Below, piece by piece: positions 37,431 through 46,373 of a stretch of 64,000 nt of DNA (position 1 is the first letter of the stretch; each line of letters starts with the position of its first letter). The stretch is from Paenibacillus psychroresistens (lineage in GTDB: Bacteria > Bacillota > Bacilli > Paenibacillales > NBRC-103111), in the NCBI RefSeq assembly GCF_009728935.1, contig NZ_CP034235.1:5407501-5471500 (forward strand), in the 5' to 3' direction. The position numbers and the translations under genes are program-made. Under the pieces are notes generated by a model. That model was not told the DNA's origin. It searched no databases and saw only the letters and a program-made list of their open reading frames with translations.

Positions 37431-37458
37431 AAAGCTGCTTCGGCAGTTTTTTCTTTTT
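37431..37458 (+). terminator. Terminator after asnB
   Basis: AAAGCTGC, a TTCG tetraloop, then GCAGTTTTTTC. A strong hairpin with a T run, starting eight bases after the stop codon. Confidence 0.9.
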
Positions 37459-37541
37459 TCGATTCTTGAGAAACCTTTTTAATAGATTGGGAGTCTAAGA
37501 GACAGATAGAAAAAAACGCATGAATAAGGAGCATCTAAGAA

Positions 37542-39290
37542 ATGAACACGAAACAAAGATTTTGCATTCTGCTTATCCTCACATTATTACTATCCTTACC
37601 GCTTTCAACCAGTACCAAGGCTGATTCCAATGTATCCACACAGATCGCAGCCAAGATCGATAGTCCCTATGTTATGGTCAATAAGCACACACAGATCTTA
37701 GACACACCCGCTGTATTAATAAACGGCAAAGTATTCATTCCTGCCAAGAATATCGCCAGCTATCTGGGAACAACTTTATTCTGGAATGCGAAGCTGAAAA
37801 GTGTCGATTTAAAGACAGCCCATTCACAGCTGCAATTTTATTTGGATAAAAAAACAATCGGGATTAATGGCGTAATGGTCCCTTTTAAAGATAAAGCTTT
37901 CCTCTCTAAAGATAGACTTATGGTCGAGCTCGCATGGTTTGCCGAGCAAACGGGAACCACCCAGACTTATAATCCAGTGAATAAGCTATTCACGCTTGAT
38001 CTGATTAAGACACCGGTAATTGTTGTAGATACATTGAAAAATGTTCCACCTATTGCTAAATTTACTTTTGGGAAAACGAGCTTTCGTCTTGGTGAAACCA
38101 TTCAATATGTAGATTTAAGCTACGATCCAGATGCAGAGGGATTACGCTACGAATGGATTGGCAAGCAGGAAGTTTTTTTCAAACCAGGCACCTATCCAAT
38201 CTCACTTAGAGTCTATGATCAGAAAGGAAATGTGAGCGCCCTTTTCACTAAAAACTTGATTATTGAGGACACTCTTTTGCTAACAGAAGAACAATATCCC
38301 GTATATAATCAGCCAGTCGGAACGGCATTTAAAACTAATTGGGATTGGGTTTGGAACCATTTTACGAATCTTCCTTACCTTAGCAAAGAGGTAACCATAG
38401 ATCCTTCTCGCACTCTACTGCTTAGCGACAGCCCCGAAACATTTAAAGAGACCGGGATTCTCTATCAAGATAACATTAACGGAAAAGCGAGACTATACGC
38501 AGATCATATGAATGGCACTAAGGATAAAATTCGCTTCAACATCCAAGTGAGAAATTTAACGGATCAGCCAGTTACACTAAGAACAACTAATAAAGGTGAA
38601 GTAACTCCATCCGTATACGCTAATTTGATCGGTCATGTCGCTTCTGTGGATTTCTTGATGCATAATACGCCTACGGTTGCGCCTTTAGTTATCGCACCGG
38701 GTCAAACAGCTGTCTACTCACAAATGCCAGACTTGTATCCCGGTCAAGGTATCAATCTATTCTATGATGTGGAAACAGATGGACAGCTGCAGGTTGCTTT
38801 TGTAGCTAGCTTAGCTAGCTCATTGCCTGTCAGTCCATTCGATACCACCAAATACCTAGAGTTTGATGGGCATCTACGTGGAACCTTTCCAAGTGCAGAT
38901 AAACGTTGGGATGTTGATTTAAGCACATTTAGAGAGCCTTCTCGCCTATCCATTGGTGATGGTAAGGAAGATGCTTATGTTAGAGGCTATGATGTTCAAC
39001 GCCAAATGGAAGTCGATGATATGGGCAATTATGGGACAATCTATACCATACATTCTGACAAACCTCGCAAAATGGCAGTCATGCTAATAGCCAAAGGCGG
39101 ACCTTTCAAGGGACCATTTGTAATTAATGGCCAATTCATGATGGCACCTGCCTCTGGAGTTATCAGTGCATTTCAAAGCATACAGATTCTCGCTCGTACA
39201 ACCGGTACCGAGGAAAGCTTTGATCTTGTATTCACACCGCCAGCAGGCTCAGCTTTTCCAATCGATTTAATTTTTTATCCATTAGATTAG
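37542..39290 (+). CDS. Secreted protein with copper-amine-oxidase N-terminal-like and PKD-like domains
   Basis: This 582-residue protein has a signal peptide (cleavage near STKAD) and then a copper amine oxidase N-terminal-like domain (about 40-165: VLINGKVFIPAKNIASYLG, MVELAWFAEQTGTT). A PKD-like domain (about 175-245) contains KTSFRLGETIQYVDLSYDPD. The large C-terminal region (about 280-582) shows no motif I recognise. The protein should act outside the membrane or in the wall. AAGGAGC precedes the ATG. A terminator follows. Confidence 0.75.
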   Translation: MNTKQRFCILLILTLLLSLPLSTSTKADSNVSTQIAAKIDSPYVMVNKHTQILDTPAVLINGKVFIPAKNIASYLGTTLFWNAKLKSVDLKTAHSQLQFYLDKKTIGINGVMVPFKDKAFLSKDRLMVELAWFAEQTGTTQTYNPVNKLFTLDLIKTPVIVVDTLKNVPPIAKFTFGKTSFRLGETIQYVDLSYDPDAEGLRYEWIGKQEVFFKPGTYPISLRVYDQKGNVSALFTKNLIIEDTLLLTEEQYPVYNQPVGTAFKTNWDWVWNHFTNLPYLSKEVTIDPSRTLLLSDSPETFKETGILYQDNINGKARLYADHMNGTKDKIRFNIQVRNLTDQPVTLRTTNKGEVTPSVYANLIGHVASVDFLMHNTPTVAPLVIAPGQTAVYSQMPDLYPGQGINLFYDVETDGQLQVAFVASLASSLPVSPFDTTKYLEFDGHLRGTFPSADKRWDVDLSTFREPSRLSIGDGKEDAYVRGYDVQRQMEVDDMGNYGTIYTIHSDKPRKMAVMLIAKGGPFKGPFVINGQFMMAPASGVISAFQSIQILARTTGTEESFDLVFTPPAGSAFPIDLIFYPLD

Positions 39291-39307
39291 TTTCAGATTA
39301 TTTTCCT

Positions 39308-39360
39308 CAAGATCGTATTCCAGCTTGTCTTACTTACAGACAGCAGGATACGATCTTTTT
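39308..39360 (+). terminator. Terminator after the PKD-like protein gene
   Basis: AAGATCGTAT pairs with ATACGATCTT at the base of a long imperfect hairpin, followed by a T run. Confidence 0.8.
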
Positions 39361-39374
39361 ATACTCATTCTCGC

Positions 39375-39424
39375 TTGACATGATACTTTACGTATCGTAA
39401 ACTAGATTTATGATACATTATGTA
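39375..39424 (+). promoter_or_regulatory. Strong sigma-A promoter with overlapping palindromes (TetR-operator-like)
   Basis: TTGACA (39375-39380) lies 17 bases before TAAACT (39398-39403). Between and over these boxes are two overlapping palindromes, GATACTTTACGTATC (39382-39396) and TTTACGTATCGTAAA (39387-39401). The 15-base block ATGATACTTTACGTA (39380-39394) recurs as ATGATACATTATGTA at 39410-39424, 30 bases downstream. A repressor bound here would block the promoter. No TetR-type gene was found in the window. Confidence 0.65.
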
Positions 39425-39444
39425 ACTATATGGAGGTGACTACT

Positions 39445-40935
39445 TTGCAAAATGAGAATGAAGAAGGATCCCTGCCTGAAGCCAGATTCGACAATCACTT
39501 GAAGACAAATCTCATTCATCTCCATAAAAATTTATATTTAAATCGGACAGATCCACTATTTTTCGAGAAGGTTTTGCGTTACGCGGATCCTAAATCTCCT
39601 GAAGCCCATTACATGCTAGCACTGAAATATGAAAATGAAGGCAAATCTGCAAAAGCCTTGTTACATTATCAAGAAGCTATGAAGGACAATAAATCTAGCT
39701 TTTATGCTAAAGCTAAGGATCGCTTGAGACGATTTCAACGGCCTATCCCAGCAAGCTTTCCACTCAAACCAGCAGCTCCCGAAATTCCCAGATACTCTTT
39801 TAGAAAATCTCCGTTATTTATTCTAATGGTCTGTAACCTTGTCCTCTTTTTCTTACTGTTAAATTTAGAGCCGCTCCGCGCAATCGTTTCTACGGCCATG
39901 CACGGCAAAGCCGGGTTGGAGGTTGTGTCCGAGATAGTTGATACCCCTTACATCTATTATATTGCCAGTAATGAACCCAAGGATAGGATCGAGACCTTAT
40001 TGTACACTAAAGCATTTGAGATGGGTAAAAGGAACCCCGACCATAATATTCAGCTTTATGGCATTAAAACAGCAGATGCAGCACTCCAAGGAATTATAGC
40101 TCCATTAACCAGTGAACAAGCTAAGCTTACTTCATTTGTAATTGCACAGTATAATGCATCTCTTGATCGAGCCGTTATAATCAAATTTGCAGAAACTAAA
40201 ATACCTGAACTAACTACCGTAGCTTCAAACCTTGTCCGATCCGCTTTGCAAGCCTATTTACACGATAACAAAACGCCTCCAGCCCAGATAGAAAGCTTGA
40301 TTAGAGATTACCCTAGCAATTATCTAAGCTTTATCCCTAATGAAATAAGCTCCGGAAGCAATCAAGTTGTCGATCAATTCGATGGTAGCGGAGGATGGGT
40401 TTACCATCCTCACGCTAGTGGGCTTGCAAGCATGTTTTATCCCAATATCGTGGATGAGTCAACCGCTTTACAACCCCCATTCTCCCCCGTAAAACTCCTC
40501 ATTTCCAGAAAAGAACATACCTTGTTAGTTGTAGCTGGGTCTGTAGTGCTTGCTAACGATCCAATTGGAGTAGGTAAAGATAACAAAACGCCAGAAGGCT
40601 CATTCACCATTCAAGATCGAGTTTTGAATCCACTTGGCAAGCATCCCAATGTTTATGGTAAGGCTGGTCTTTCCATGGGGCAATATGCCATTCATGGGAC
40701 CTTCGATCAAACATCCATTCTAGCCAATAAGTCCTTAGGCTGTATTCGCATCGCCAATTCAGATATCCTTGCGCTCTTTCCGTTTGTCCCTAAAGGGGCA
40801 GAAGTGTTAATCTCTGAGAATTTCCCTGCTGCACTCCTTACAAGCCTCCCAATTGACACCAAAAAACTAGTTCCCTCAAAGAAACCAATAATTAATGAAA
40901 GTCCTCCCGATATCGTTTTTAATTGGTTGGGGTGA
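39445..40935 (+). CDS. Membrane-anchored L,D-transpeptidase (YkuD domain)
   Basis: This 496-residue protein has a cytoplasmic N-terminus with a tetratricopeptide-like segment (HYMLALKYENEGKSAKALLH), one transmembrane helix at about 125-145, an extracytoplasmic middle region, and a C-terminal YkuD catalytic domain (about 345-460) with the motif HGT followed by KSLGCIRI, whose Cys is the nucleophile. Such enzymes make 3-3 cross-links in peptidoglycan or act in spore cortex. ATG 39430 overlaps the GGAGGTGA ribosome site, so TTG 39445 is taken as start. Upstream is a strong promoter with palindromes. Confidence 0.88.
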   Translation: MQNENEEGSLPEARFDNHLKTNLIHLHKNLYLNRTDPLFFEKVLRYADPKSPEAHYMLALKYENEGKSAKALLHYQEAMKDNKSSFYAKAKDRLRRFQRPIPASFPLKPAAPEIPRYSFRKSPLFILMVCNLVLFFLLLNLEPLRAIVSTAMHGKAGLEVVSEIVDTPYIYYIASNEPKDRIETLLYTKAFEMGKRNPDHNIQLYGIKTADAALQGIIAPLTSEQAKLTSFVIAQYNASLDRAVIIKFAETKIPELTTVASNLVRSALQAYLHDNKTPPAQIESLIRDYPSNYLSFIPNEISSGSNQVVDQFDGSGGWVYHPHASGLASMFYPNIVDESTALQPPFSPVKLLISRKEHTLLVVAGSVVLANDPIGVGKDNKTPEGSFTIQDRVLNPLGKHPNVYGKAGLSMGQYAIHGTFDQTSILANKSLGCIRIANSDILALFPFVPKGAEVLISENFPAALLTSLPIDTKKLVPSKKPIINESPPDIVFNWLG

Positions 40936-40943
40936 GTGGCTCA

Positions 40944-40990
40944 TATAAAAAAGCTACTCCTTACCACATTTTACTGTGAGGAGTAGCTTA
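40944..40990 (-). terminator. Terminator of the rph-rdgB transcript
   Basis: AAGCTACTCCT and AGGAGTAGCTT form an 11-bp stem. Read on the minus strand the hairpin is followed by six T residues, so it serves rdgB. On the plus strand it could also slow readthrough from the transpeptidase gene. Confidence 0.8.
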
Positions 40991-41002
40991 ACTTATAAGC
41001 GC

Positions 41003-41662
41003 CTACTTTAGCTCAAGTCCGTCCATCCGCTGCAGTAATAATTGCAGAGCCTTGGCACGGTGACTGATTTGGTTCTTCTGATCATGGGGGAGCTCGGCCA
41101 TGGTAAGTCCAAACTCAGGCAAATAAAACAAAGGATCATAACCGAAGCCACGAGAGCCTCTTGTCTCCTGAATGATAAAGCCTTCGCAGGTTTGTTCAAC
41201 CTGTATAACCTCATCAGTCAACGGATTGTACATAGCTAATGCACAGACATATTGAGCTTTACTTAGCAGTAAAGGCGAAGAATCTGCAGACAGCTTTTCG
41301 CTAGCGCTTTGTTCATCATTCTGCAACGCCAGTAACAGTTTAGCATTATTATCGGCATCAGTAGCATGCTCTCCAGCAAATCTCGCCGACCATACGCCAG
41401 GCGCACCATTGAGTGCATCGACACATAATCCGGAGTCATCGGCCAATACAGGTACGCCTAATTCCAATGCAAGAGCTTTAGCTTTCTTTAGCGCATTCGC
41501 TCCAAATGTCAACCCGTCTTCTTCTACAGAAGGAATTTCGGCATAATCCAGCAAGCTACGGATCACAAGCTGCTTACCTGCAAACAGAGCTGCAAACTCC
41601 CTGACCTTCCCCGCATTTCGGGTAGCGATCACAATAACATTAAGATTTGGCAACTTGAACAC
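41003..41662 (-). CDS. rdgB: XTP/dITP diphosphatase (non-canonical purine NTP pyrophosphatase)
   Basis: This 219-residue enzyme has the HAM1/RdgB signatures: VIATRNAGKVREF near the start, LADDSGLCVDALNGAPGVWS in the middle, and SRGFGYDPLFYLPE toward the end. It hydrolyses ITP, dITP and XTP to monophosphates and so cleans the nucleotide pool. The start is GTG 41662, inside the 3' end of rph (23-base overlap), so the two are translationally coupled. The gerM-rph-rdgB order matches B. subtilis (gerM-rph-ysnA). Confidence 0.95.
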   Translation of the reverse strand: MFKLPNLNVIVIATRNAGKVREFAALFAGKQLVIRSLLDYAEIPSVEEDGLTFGANALKKAKALALELGVPVLADDSGLCVDALNGAPGVWSARFAGEHATDADNNAKLLLALQNDEQSASEKLSADSSPLLLSKAQYVCALAMYNPLTDEVIQVEQTCEGFIIQETRGSRGFGYDPLFYLPEFGLTMAELPHDQKNQISHRAKALQLLLQRMDGLELK

Positions 41663-42398
41663 TCATCCCAATTTTCTCACTTATTGCACCTAAAGCTTCT
41701 TTCTGGATGGCAATCATTTCACGAATACCTAATTCAGCTGACATTAGCAGCCCATTCAATTCTTCTCTGGAGAAAGGTGATTCCTCTCCCGTTCCTTGAA
41801 CCTCAACGAACTTACCTTGGCCAGTCATGACCACATTCATGTCTACCTTAGCTTTGGAATCTTCAATATAGCAAAGATCAAGCATGGTTTGTTCCTGTAC
41901 AACACCTACACTAACGGATGCAAGAAAATCCGTAATCGGGAATTTAGTTATCATTTTATTCTCATGAAGCTTATTAATTGCCATAGTCATAGCAACAAAA
42001 GCTCCTGTAATGGAAGTCGTCCGCGTGCCCCCGTCAGCTTGAATCACATCACAATCCAAAGTAATTGTTCGTTCGCCGAGCCATTCCGGTTTAATTACAG
42101 AACGCAACGCACGTCCGATCAATCGTTGAATTTCCATGGTACGCCCGCCTAGCTTACCTTTGGCCGCTTCTCGTTGATTGCGAACCTGGGTAGCGCGTGG
42201 CAGCATTGCATATTCTGCGGTAACCCAGCCTTTGCCCTGACCCTTCATAAATGGCGGTACCCGCTCTTCAATCGAGGCTGTGCAAATGACTTTAGTTTCA
42301 CCCACTTCAATATATACAGAGCCTTCTGCATGTTTAATGTAATTTGTTGTTATTCTAATCGGTCGCAATTGGTCGTTCTGTCTTCCATCTACCCTCAT
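41640..42398 (-). CDS. rph: Ribonuclease PH
   Basis: This 252-residue phosphorolytic 3'-5' exoribonuclease trims tRNA 3' ends. The N-terminus MRVDGRQNDQLRPI, the basic segment ATQVRNQREAAKGKLGGRTM and DVIQADGGTRTTSITGAFVA are diagnostic of RNase PH. AGGAGG precedes the ATG. A hairpin at 42481-42508 separates it from gerM upstream. Confidence 0.96.
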   Translation of the reverse strand: MRVDGRQNDQLRPIRITTNYIKHAEGSVYIEVGETKVICTASIEERVPPFMKGQGKGWVTAEYAMLPRATQVRNQREAAKGKLGGRTMEIQRLIGRALRSVIKPEWLGERTITLDCDVIQADGGTRTTSITGAFVAMTMAINKLHENKMITKFPITDFLASVSVGVVQEQTMLDLCYIEDSKAKVDMNVVMTGQGKFVEVQGTGEESPFSREELNGLLMSAELGIREMIAIQKEALGAISEKIGMSVQVAKS

Positions 42399-42480
42399 GC
42401 CTGTAAGCCTCCTAAGTATGCTGCCTTCACAATCGTATACCCCATTGTACCAAAGCTTAAGCTGAAAAGCATCCCTATAG

Positions 42481-42508
42481 CAAAAGGGACAACAAAGTTG
42501 CCCCTAAA
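42481..42508 (-). terminator. Terminator between gerM and rph
   Basis: On the minus strand AGGGGCAAC pairs with GTTGTCCCT around TTT, followed by TTT. It lies 11 bases after the gerM stop codon. Confidence 0.7.
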
Positions 42509-42518
42509 TTAACATTGA

Positions 42519-43631
42519 TTATAGCTTCAAAGGATTCACATGTGCAGGGCGACCTACGGGTTGGCTATAATTTTGACTCTCTTGGGATAATGCTTTCTTT
42601 TCTCCGTTTACGGTAAATTGGACCATGGATGCACCAGAGCTTTCGGTAAGCGAAAGTACAATTGCCTCTAATGCTTCTGGAGAAATAGCTTCATCCGAAT
42701 CTGTTGAATTATTCGCTAAATCAACAGTAACCAATTGATTATCCGCTGATTGCTGTATCGTCGAGACCTTGGTAACGGCCGTTAATGTTGCTGTGAGTCC
42801 ATTCGTATCCAGTGGACCTTCAACAAGCTGCTCCATTACGGCTGCATTGCGTTGATCCGTGCGATTGATCATTCGCGTTACCGGAACAAAATATTCAAAT
42901 TGCTCTGTTGTTTCATTATGGAAATATAAGGTCACTGGCGTGGCTTGGCCTACATTAACACCCGGTGCAACCTCCAAATTAATCCCCATCGCTCTGCTAA
43001 GCGGCTCAGCAAGTGGTGTGCTGTCCACTGGCATTTCACTCATCGTTTTACCTTCTAAACGGAATTGGACCTGATCAATAGTAGGGAAGCCAGTTAATGT
43101 CCACACCACAGCCTCCAAAATTTTACGTTCATCCTTTGCATTATAGCTTGCAAATGCTTCTGAGAAATCCACAATCGCCAGCTTCTGATCAGGAACAATG
43201 TTGATGCCCTTTACCTCTGTTCCTTTGGGCAGCAATGCAGTAAATCCAGCAGGTAAACTCGCTTGAGCCGGCCCACCATCGACCAGGTACTCTAAGGATT
43301 GTTTGGCGATTTGTTCTTTACTCGGCAGATTCATCGAAATCGGAGCCACATAACCATTTGCATCTTTAAAATATAAGGTAATTTGAGCTGTTCCTGCTGT
43401 TCCGGTAGCAGTTGAATCAATCGTTGTGTCCGTAATTGTTGCATTAGAGTCCTCAACCGTAGTTGTCCCTGTCCCATCCTCAGCAGCCAAATTGGCATTA
43501 ACAGGGGGAGGGTCAATCGATTGGCTTTCACCCCTTGATTTCAAAAGTGAGCAACCCGATGCCAGTACAACTATCAATCCTATTACCATTACCCTACCAA
43601 ACCAGCGAACTTGTCTGTATTCTTGATCCAT
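42519..43631 (-). CDS. gerM: GerM-type lipoprotein with two GerMN domains
   Basis: This 370-residue protein has a lipoprotein signal (VLASGCSLL), a Ser/Thr-rich linker to about residue 75, then two tandem GerMN domains, recognisable by ITLYFKDANGYVAPISMNLP and VTLYFHNETTEQFEYFVPVT and by repeated VWTLTGFPTIDQVQFRLEG-type strands. In B. subtilis GerM acts in sporulation and germination and in the SpoIIIA-associated ring. GGAGG precedes the ATG. The rph and rdgB genes follow on the same strand, as in Bacillus. Confidence 0.9.
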   Translation of the reverse strand: MDQEYRQVRWFGRVMVIGLIVVLASGCSLLKSRGESQSIDPPPVNANLAAEDGTGTTTVEDSNATITDTTIDSTATGTAGTAQITLYFKDANGYVAPISMNLPSKEQIAKQSLEYLVDGGPAQASLPAGFTALLPKGTEVKGINIVPDQKLAIVDFSEAFASYNAKDERKILEAVVWTLTGFPTIDQVQFRLEGKTMSEMPVDSTPLAEPLSRAMGINLEVAPGVNVGQATPVTLYFHNETTEQFEYFVPVTRMINRTDQRNAAVMEQLVEGPLDTNGLTATLTAVTKVSTIQQSADNQLVTVDLANNSTDSDEAISPEALEAIVLSLTESSGASMVQFTVNGEKKALSQESQNYSQPVGRPAHVNPLKL

Positions 43632-43660
43632 CCCAATTCCTCCTTCTAACGTTTGAATTT

Positions 43661-43688
43661 ATTATCATGTATACGAGCCTTCCCTCAA
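43661..43688 (-). promoter_or_regulatory. Possible promoter for gerM
   Basis: On the minus strand TTGAGG and GATAAT are 16 bases apart, about 30 bases before the gerM start. Confidence 0.35.
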
Positions 43689-43751
43689 TTTATAACCACT
43701 ATTTTTCAATACTTCGCTAAAAATAAGTGATTTTCACTTCACCAGACACAA

Positions 43752-43798
43752 AAAAAATAAGCATTAAGTCCACAAAAGCTGCTGGACCATGCTTAGAA
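43752..43798 (-). terminator. Terminator after the AlkZ-related gene
   Basis: On the minus strand AAGCATGGTCC pairs in two blocks with GGACTTAATGCTT around a loop, followed by eight T residues. Confidence 0.75.
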
Positions 43799-43810
43799 GA
43801 ACATATGTAA

Positions 43811-44491
43811 TTAATATTTAGCTATAATTTTAAGCATATATTGATAGGCAGCAGCATTCCATTGGCTATGGAGAAAAGTATTCAGCACCTGCTTCGCCTC
43901 ATCCTTAGTGCCATCAAATATAGGTAATTCAAATAACTCCATCCATCTCTCAGCAAGTATGTAACATGTGCTATTCCAGCCGCTTTTGAGTCCCGCAGCG
44001 TTTAATCTTTCTGAAACTCCGAGAATAACAACATGAAATGAGCTTTGCAGTTCAATTAGCGCTCTATCGAACTCATTTTTGTCATCTTTGTGCTGCAAGC
44101 CGGTTATTTTACGAAGCGCTCTTACATCTATGCCATCCTGCTCTTCAATCGCTCTATATAGCTTCACCGTATTATGGGATATCAAACCGTCTCGATATCT
44201 CCGTTCAATGGAATCTTCTGCTCCTAATGCGCATTTAACCAAAGGGAATAAACTATCGGCTATAAACATTGGTTTTTTAGCAAAAAATCGCCCGTACGCG
44301 GCAATACCTTCTCCTGCAAAGCGGTCTCTCCAAAGCCACGGATCTGTTACCGTGCCAGTATGCCAGCTGCTGTAGTCCGTAATGGATGCTAAAGATGGAT
44401 GCTCCGGAATGAAGCTGGATAATGGTAAAATACCTTGCTCTTGAATTACAAAGCCTGCAGCTTCAAATGTTTGAACGATTTCATCTGACAT
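43811..44491 (-). CDS. AlkZ-related protein
   Basis: This 226-residue soluble protein contains YSSWHTGTVTDPWLWRDRFA and AYGRFFAKKPMFI, segments I associate with proteins annotated as AlkZ-related (DNA glycosylase-like winged-helix relatives) in Paenibacillaceae. The full YcaQ/AlkZ fold cannot be confirmed by eye. The longest frame begins at 44551, but GGAGAGCAGG lies before ATG 44491, which is two bases before the end of the upstream MBL-fold gene (TGAGATG). It is therefore in a transcript with the methyltransferase and MBL hydrolase. Function is tentative. Confidence 0.6.
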   Translation of the reverse strand: MSDEIVQTFEAAGFVIQEQGILPLSSFIPEHPSLASITDYSSWHTGTVTDPWLWRDRFAGEGIAAYGRFFAKKPMFIADSLFPLVKCALGAEDSIERRYRDGLISHNTVKLYRAIEEQDGIDVRALRKITGLQHKDDKNEFDRALIELQSSFHVVILGVSERLNAAGLKSGWNSTCYILAERWMELFELPIFDGTKDEAKQVLNTFLHSQWNAAAYQYMLKIIAKY

Positions 44492-44492
44492 C

Positions 44493-45491
44493 TCATAACC
44501 TGCTCTCCAGAATAGAATAATAACAGATACCTTCGTGTATACTTTCGACAATTCGACTCTTTTCTTGTAAATATATCACATGTGCCAACGTTTCCGCCAT
44601 GGCGAATCTCATTTGATGAATCGATAAGTTTTGTCCAAAAAAGTCTACACAAAGCTGATAAACATGCTTCGGCTGATCTAATAAAATCATCAGCTTGTCC
44701 AGCCTATCCTCATGATGCATGATCAGCTCTTCCACTCTTTGATTGAAGCTGTTAAACGGCTCTCGATGTCCAGGGTAAGCCCTATTCACTTCAAACTGAT
44801 TAATCTGTTCCAAGCTCACAAGAAAGGACAACAAAGGATTCTCGTCCACTCCTGGAATATAGCTGACATTAGGCGTTATTTGCGGTAAAACATGATCTCC
44901 ACAGAATATTTCCTTGCTTGATTCCTCATAAAAACAGATATGTCCCGCAGCATGGCCTGGTGTAACAAAGGGTTTATACATACGATCTCCCATACGAAAC
45001 AATTGATCCAAAGCAATAAATGATACCTGCGGGGCTGGCGTTACCCATTCGACAAACTTCATCATATGAGGTATGAGCTGATCTTCCACCAAAGCTTTAT
45101 CCATGCCATGTCGAATAAACAATGTGGCAATTTCTGCGGTCAATGGCTGATCTTCACCCCATAAGCGCTGAACCTGCTCATAGCCCACCTCTGATATCCA
45201 AACGGGTATGCCACCGCAACGCTCCTGAAACCAACCCGCCATTCCATAATGATCTGGATGATGATGAGTTAAGACAATCTGTTCAAAATCCGAGAATTGA
45301 AACCCATATTCGTCCAATGTTGCTTGCCAAACGCGTTCTGCTTCCTCTGTATGTAAACCAGGATCGATCACTGTCAATCCGGCTTGACCTCGAATAATAT
45401 AACTATTTACCCACCGTAACGGGAAAGGCAGCGGTATTTTGACCTGAATAATCGTTGGTGTTTCTATTCCATTATTGATTTCCATGGTCAT
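44493..45491 (-). CDS. MBL-fold metallo-hydrolase
   Basis: This 332-residue protein carries the metallo-beta-lactamase signature THHHPDHYGMAGW near residue 75, a following metal-binding GHAAGHICFYE and a GDHVLPQITPN segment. The C-terminal part (about 220-332) is helical, as in members that hydrolyse thioesters or nucleotides. Two starts are possible, ATG 45491 and ATG 45485, with AAAGGA upstream; the first overlaps the methyltransferase stop. It forms a compact minus-strand cluster with the methyltransferase and AlkZ-related genes. Substrate unknown. Confidence 0.88.
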   Translation of the reverse strand: MTMEINNGIETPTIIQVKIPLPFPLRWVNSYIIRGQAGLTVIDPGLHTEEAERVWQATLDEYGFQFSDFEQIVLTHHHPDHYGMAGWFQERCGGIPVWISEVGYEQVQRLWGEDQPLTAEIATLFIRHGMDKALVEDQLIPHMMKFVEWVTPAPQVSFIALDQLFRMGDRMYKPFVTPGHAAGHICFYEESSKEIFCGDHVLPQITPNVSYIPGVDENPLLSFLVSLEQINQFEVNRAYPGHREPFNSFNQRVEELIMHHEDRLDKLMILLDQPKHVYQLCVDFFGQNLSIHQMRFAMAETLAHVIYLQEKSRIVESIHEGICYYSILESRL

Positions 45492-46227
45492 CTATTCCTT
45501 TTTTGCTTCCTAGAATGATCAGCCTTGGCGATTCTAGCTCAACATAATGAGTACCATCATAATGACCATACACCTCATCAATTACTAAGTCACAGGTAGC
45601 TAACATCCGTTTAAAATCCTCCAAGCGATAGAGCCTCACCTGCTCTAAGTAATGGCGATCTCCATGCCCCTCCTCGCGAATAGTAATCCGTTTACGCACA
45701 TAACCATCTTCGATAGAACGATTCTCTTCAATATCAAGTGCAGCCTCCACTCTTTGCGAATGAGGCACTAAATGCGCTCCAACATAAGCAGGATTAAGAA
45801 AATCAATAATGAACCTTCCATCCGCTTTAAGCAACCGACTAATTTCATGAATCACTTTCTCATTCTCTATTTCATCTGTGAAATAACCAAACGAAGTAAA
45901 TAAATTAACAACTGCATCAAAGCTCTTCTCCAGTGGAATTTGACGCATATCCCCACGCAGCCAGTTTACTTTGCCTTCCGTATCTAAACGAATAGCTTCA
46001 TTAAGCAAAACCTCGGAGAGATCCATGCCCGTTACATTGTATCCATAATCGGCTAAAGTCAATGAATGTCTTCCCATGCCGCAGCATAAATCGAAGATCT
46101 CCGCTCCCGACTGTAGGTGCAGCCAATTCACCATCTTCTGAACCTCATTTTTAGCGCCTTGCATATCTCTGTGTTTATAGACCACTAAATAGTCTTGCCC
46201 AAAGCTTTGTTCATACCAAGCAGTCAT
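45472..46227 (-). CDS. Class I SAM-dependent methyltransferase
   Basis: This 251-residue protein has motif I FDLCCGMGRHSLTLADYG near residue 45, the acidic motif II VTGMDLSEVLL and a post-motif VVNLFTSFGYF. It is a small-molecule-type methyltransferase with unknown substrate. The longest frame starts at 46251, but AAGGAG sits nine bases before ATG 46227. Its 3' end overlaps the MBL hydrolase gene by about 20 bases. Confidence 0.88.
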   Translation of the reverse strand: MTAWYEQSFGQDYLVVYKHRDMQGAKNEVQKMVNWLHLQSGAEIFDLCCGMGRHSLTLADYGYNVTGMDLSEVLLNEAIRLDTEGKVNWLRGDMRQIPLEKSFDAVVNLFTSFGYFTDEIENEKVIHEISRLLKADGRFIIDFLNPAYVGAHLVPHSQRVEAALDIEENRSIEDGYVRKRITIREEGHGDRHYLEQVRLYRLEDFKRMLATCDLVIDEVYGHYDGTHYVELESPRLIILGSKKGIDDHGNQ

Positions 46228-46373
46228 ACACTCTACTCCTTCTATACCCATCCCTATATATCTAATTTTCTCTCTATTGTAACCTTTTCTGCTCCGAGGG
46301 TAAACGAATACGCCTGCTTCCGAATGAAGCCAGTGCGTTTGCCTAGAAATATAAGATCTGTATAATATGAAAT

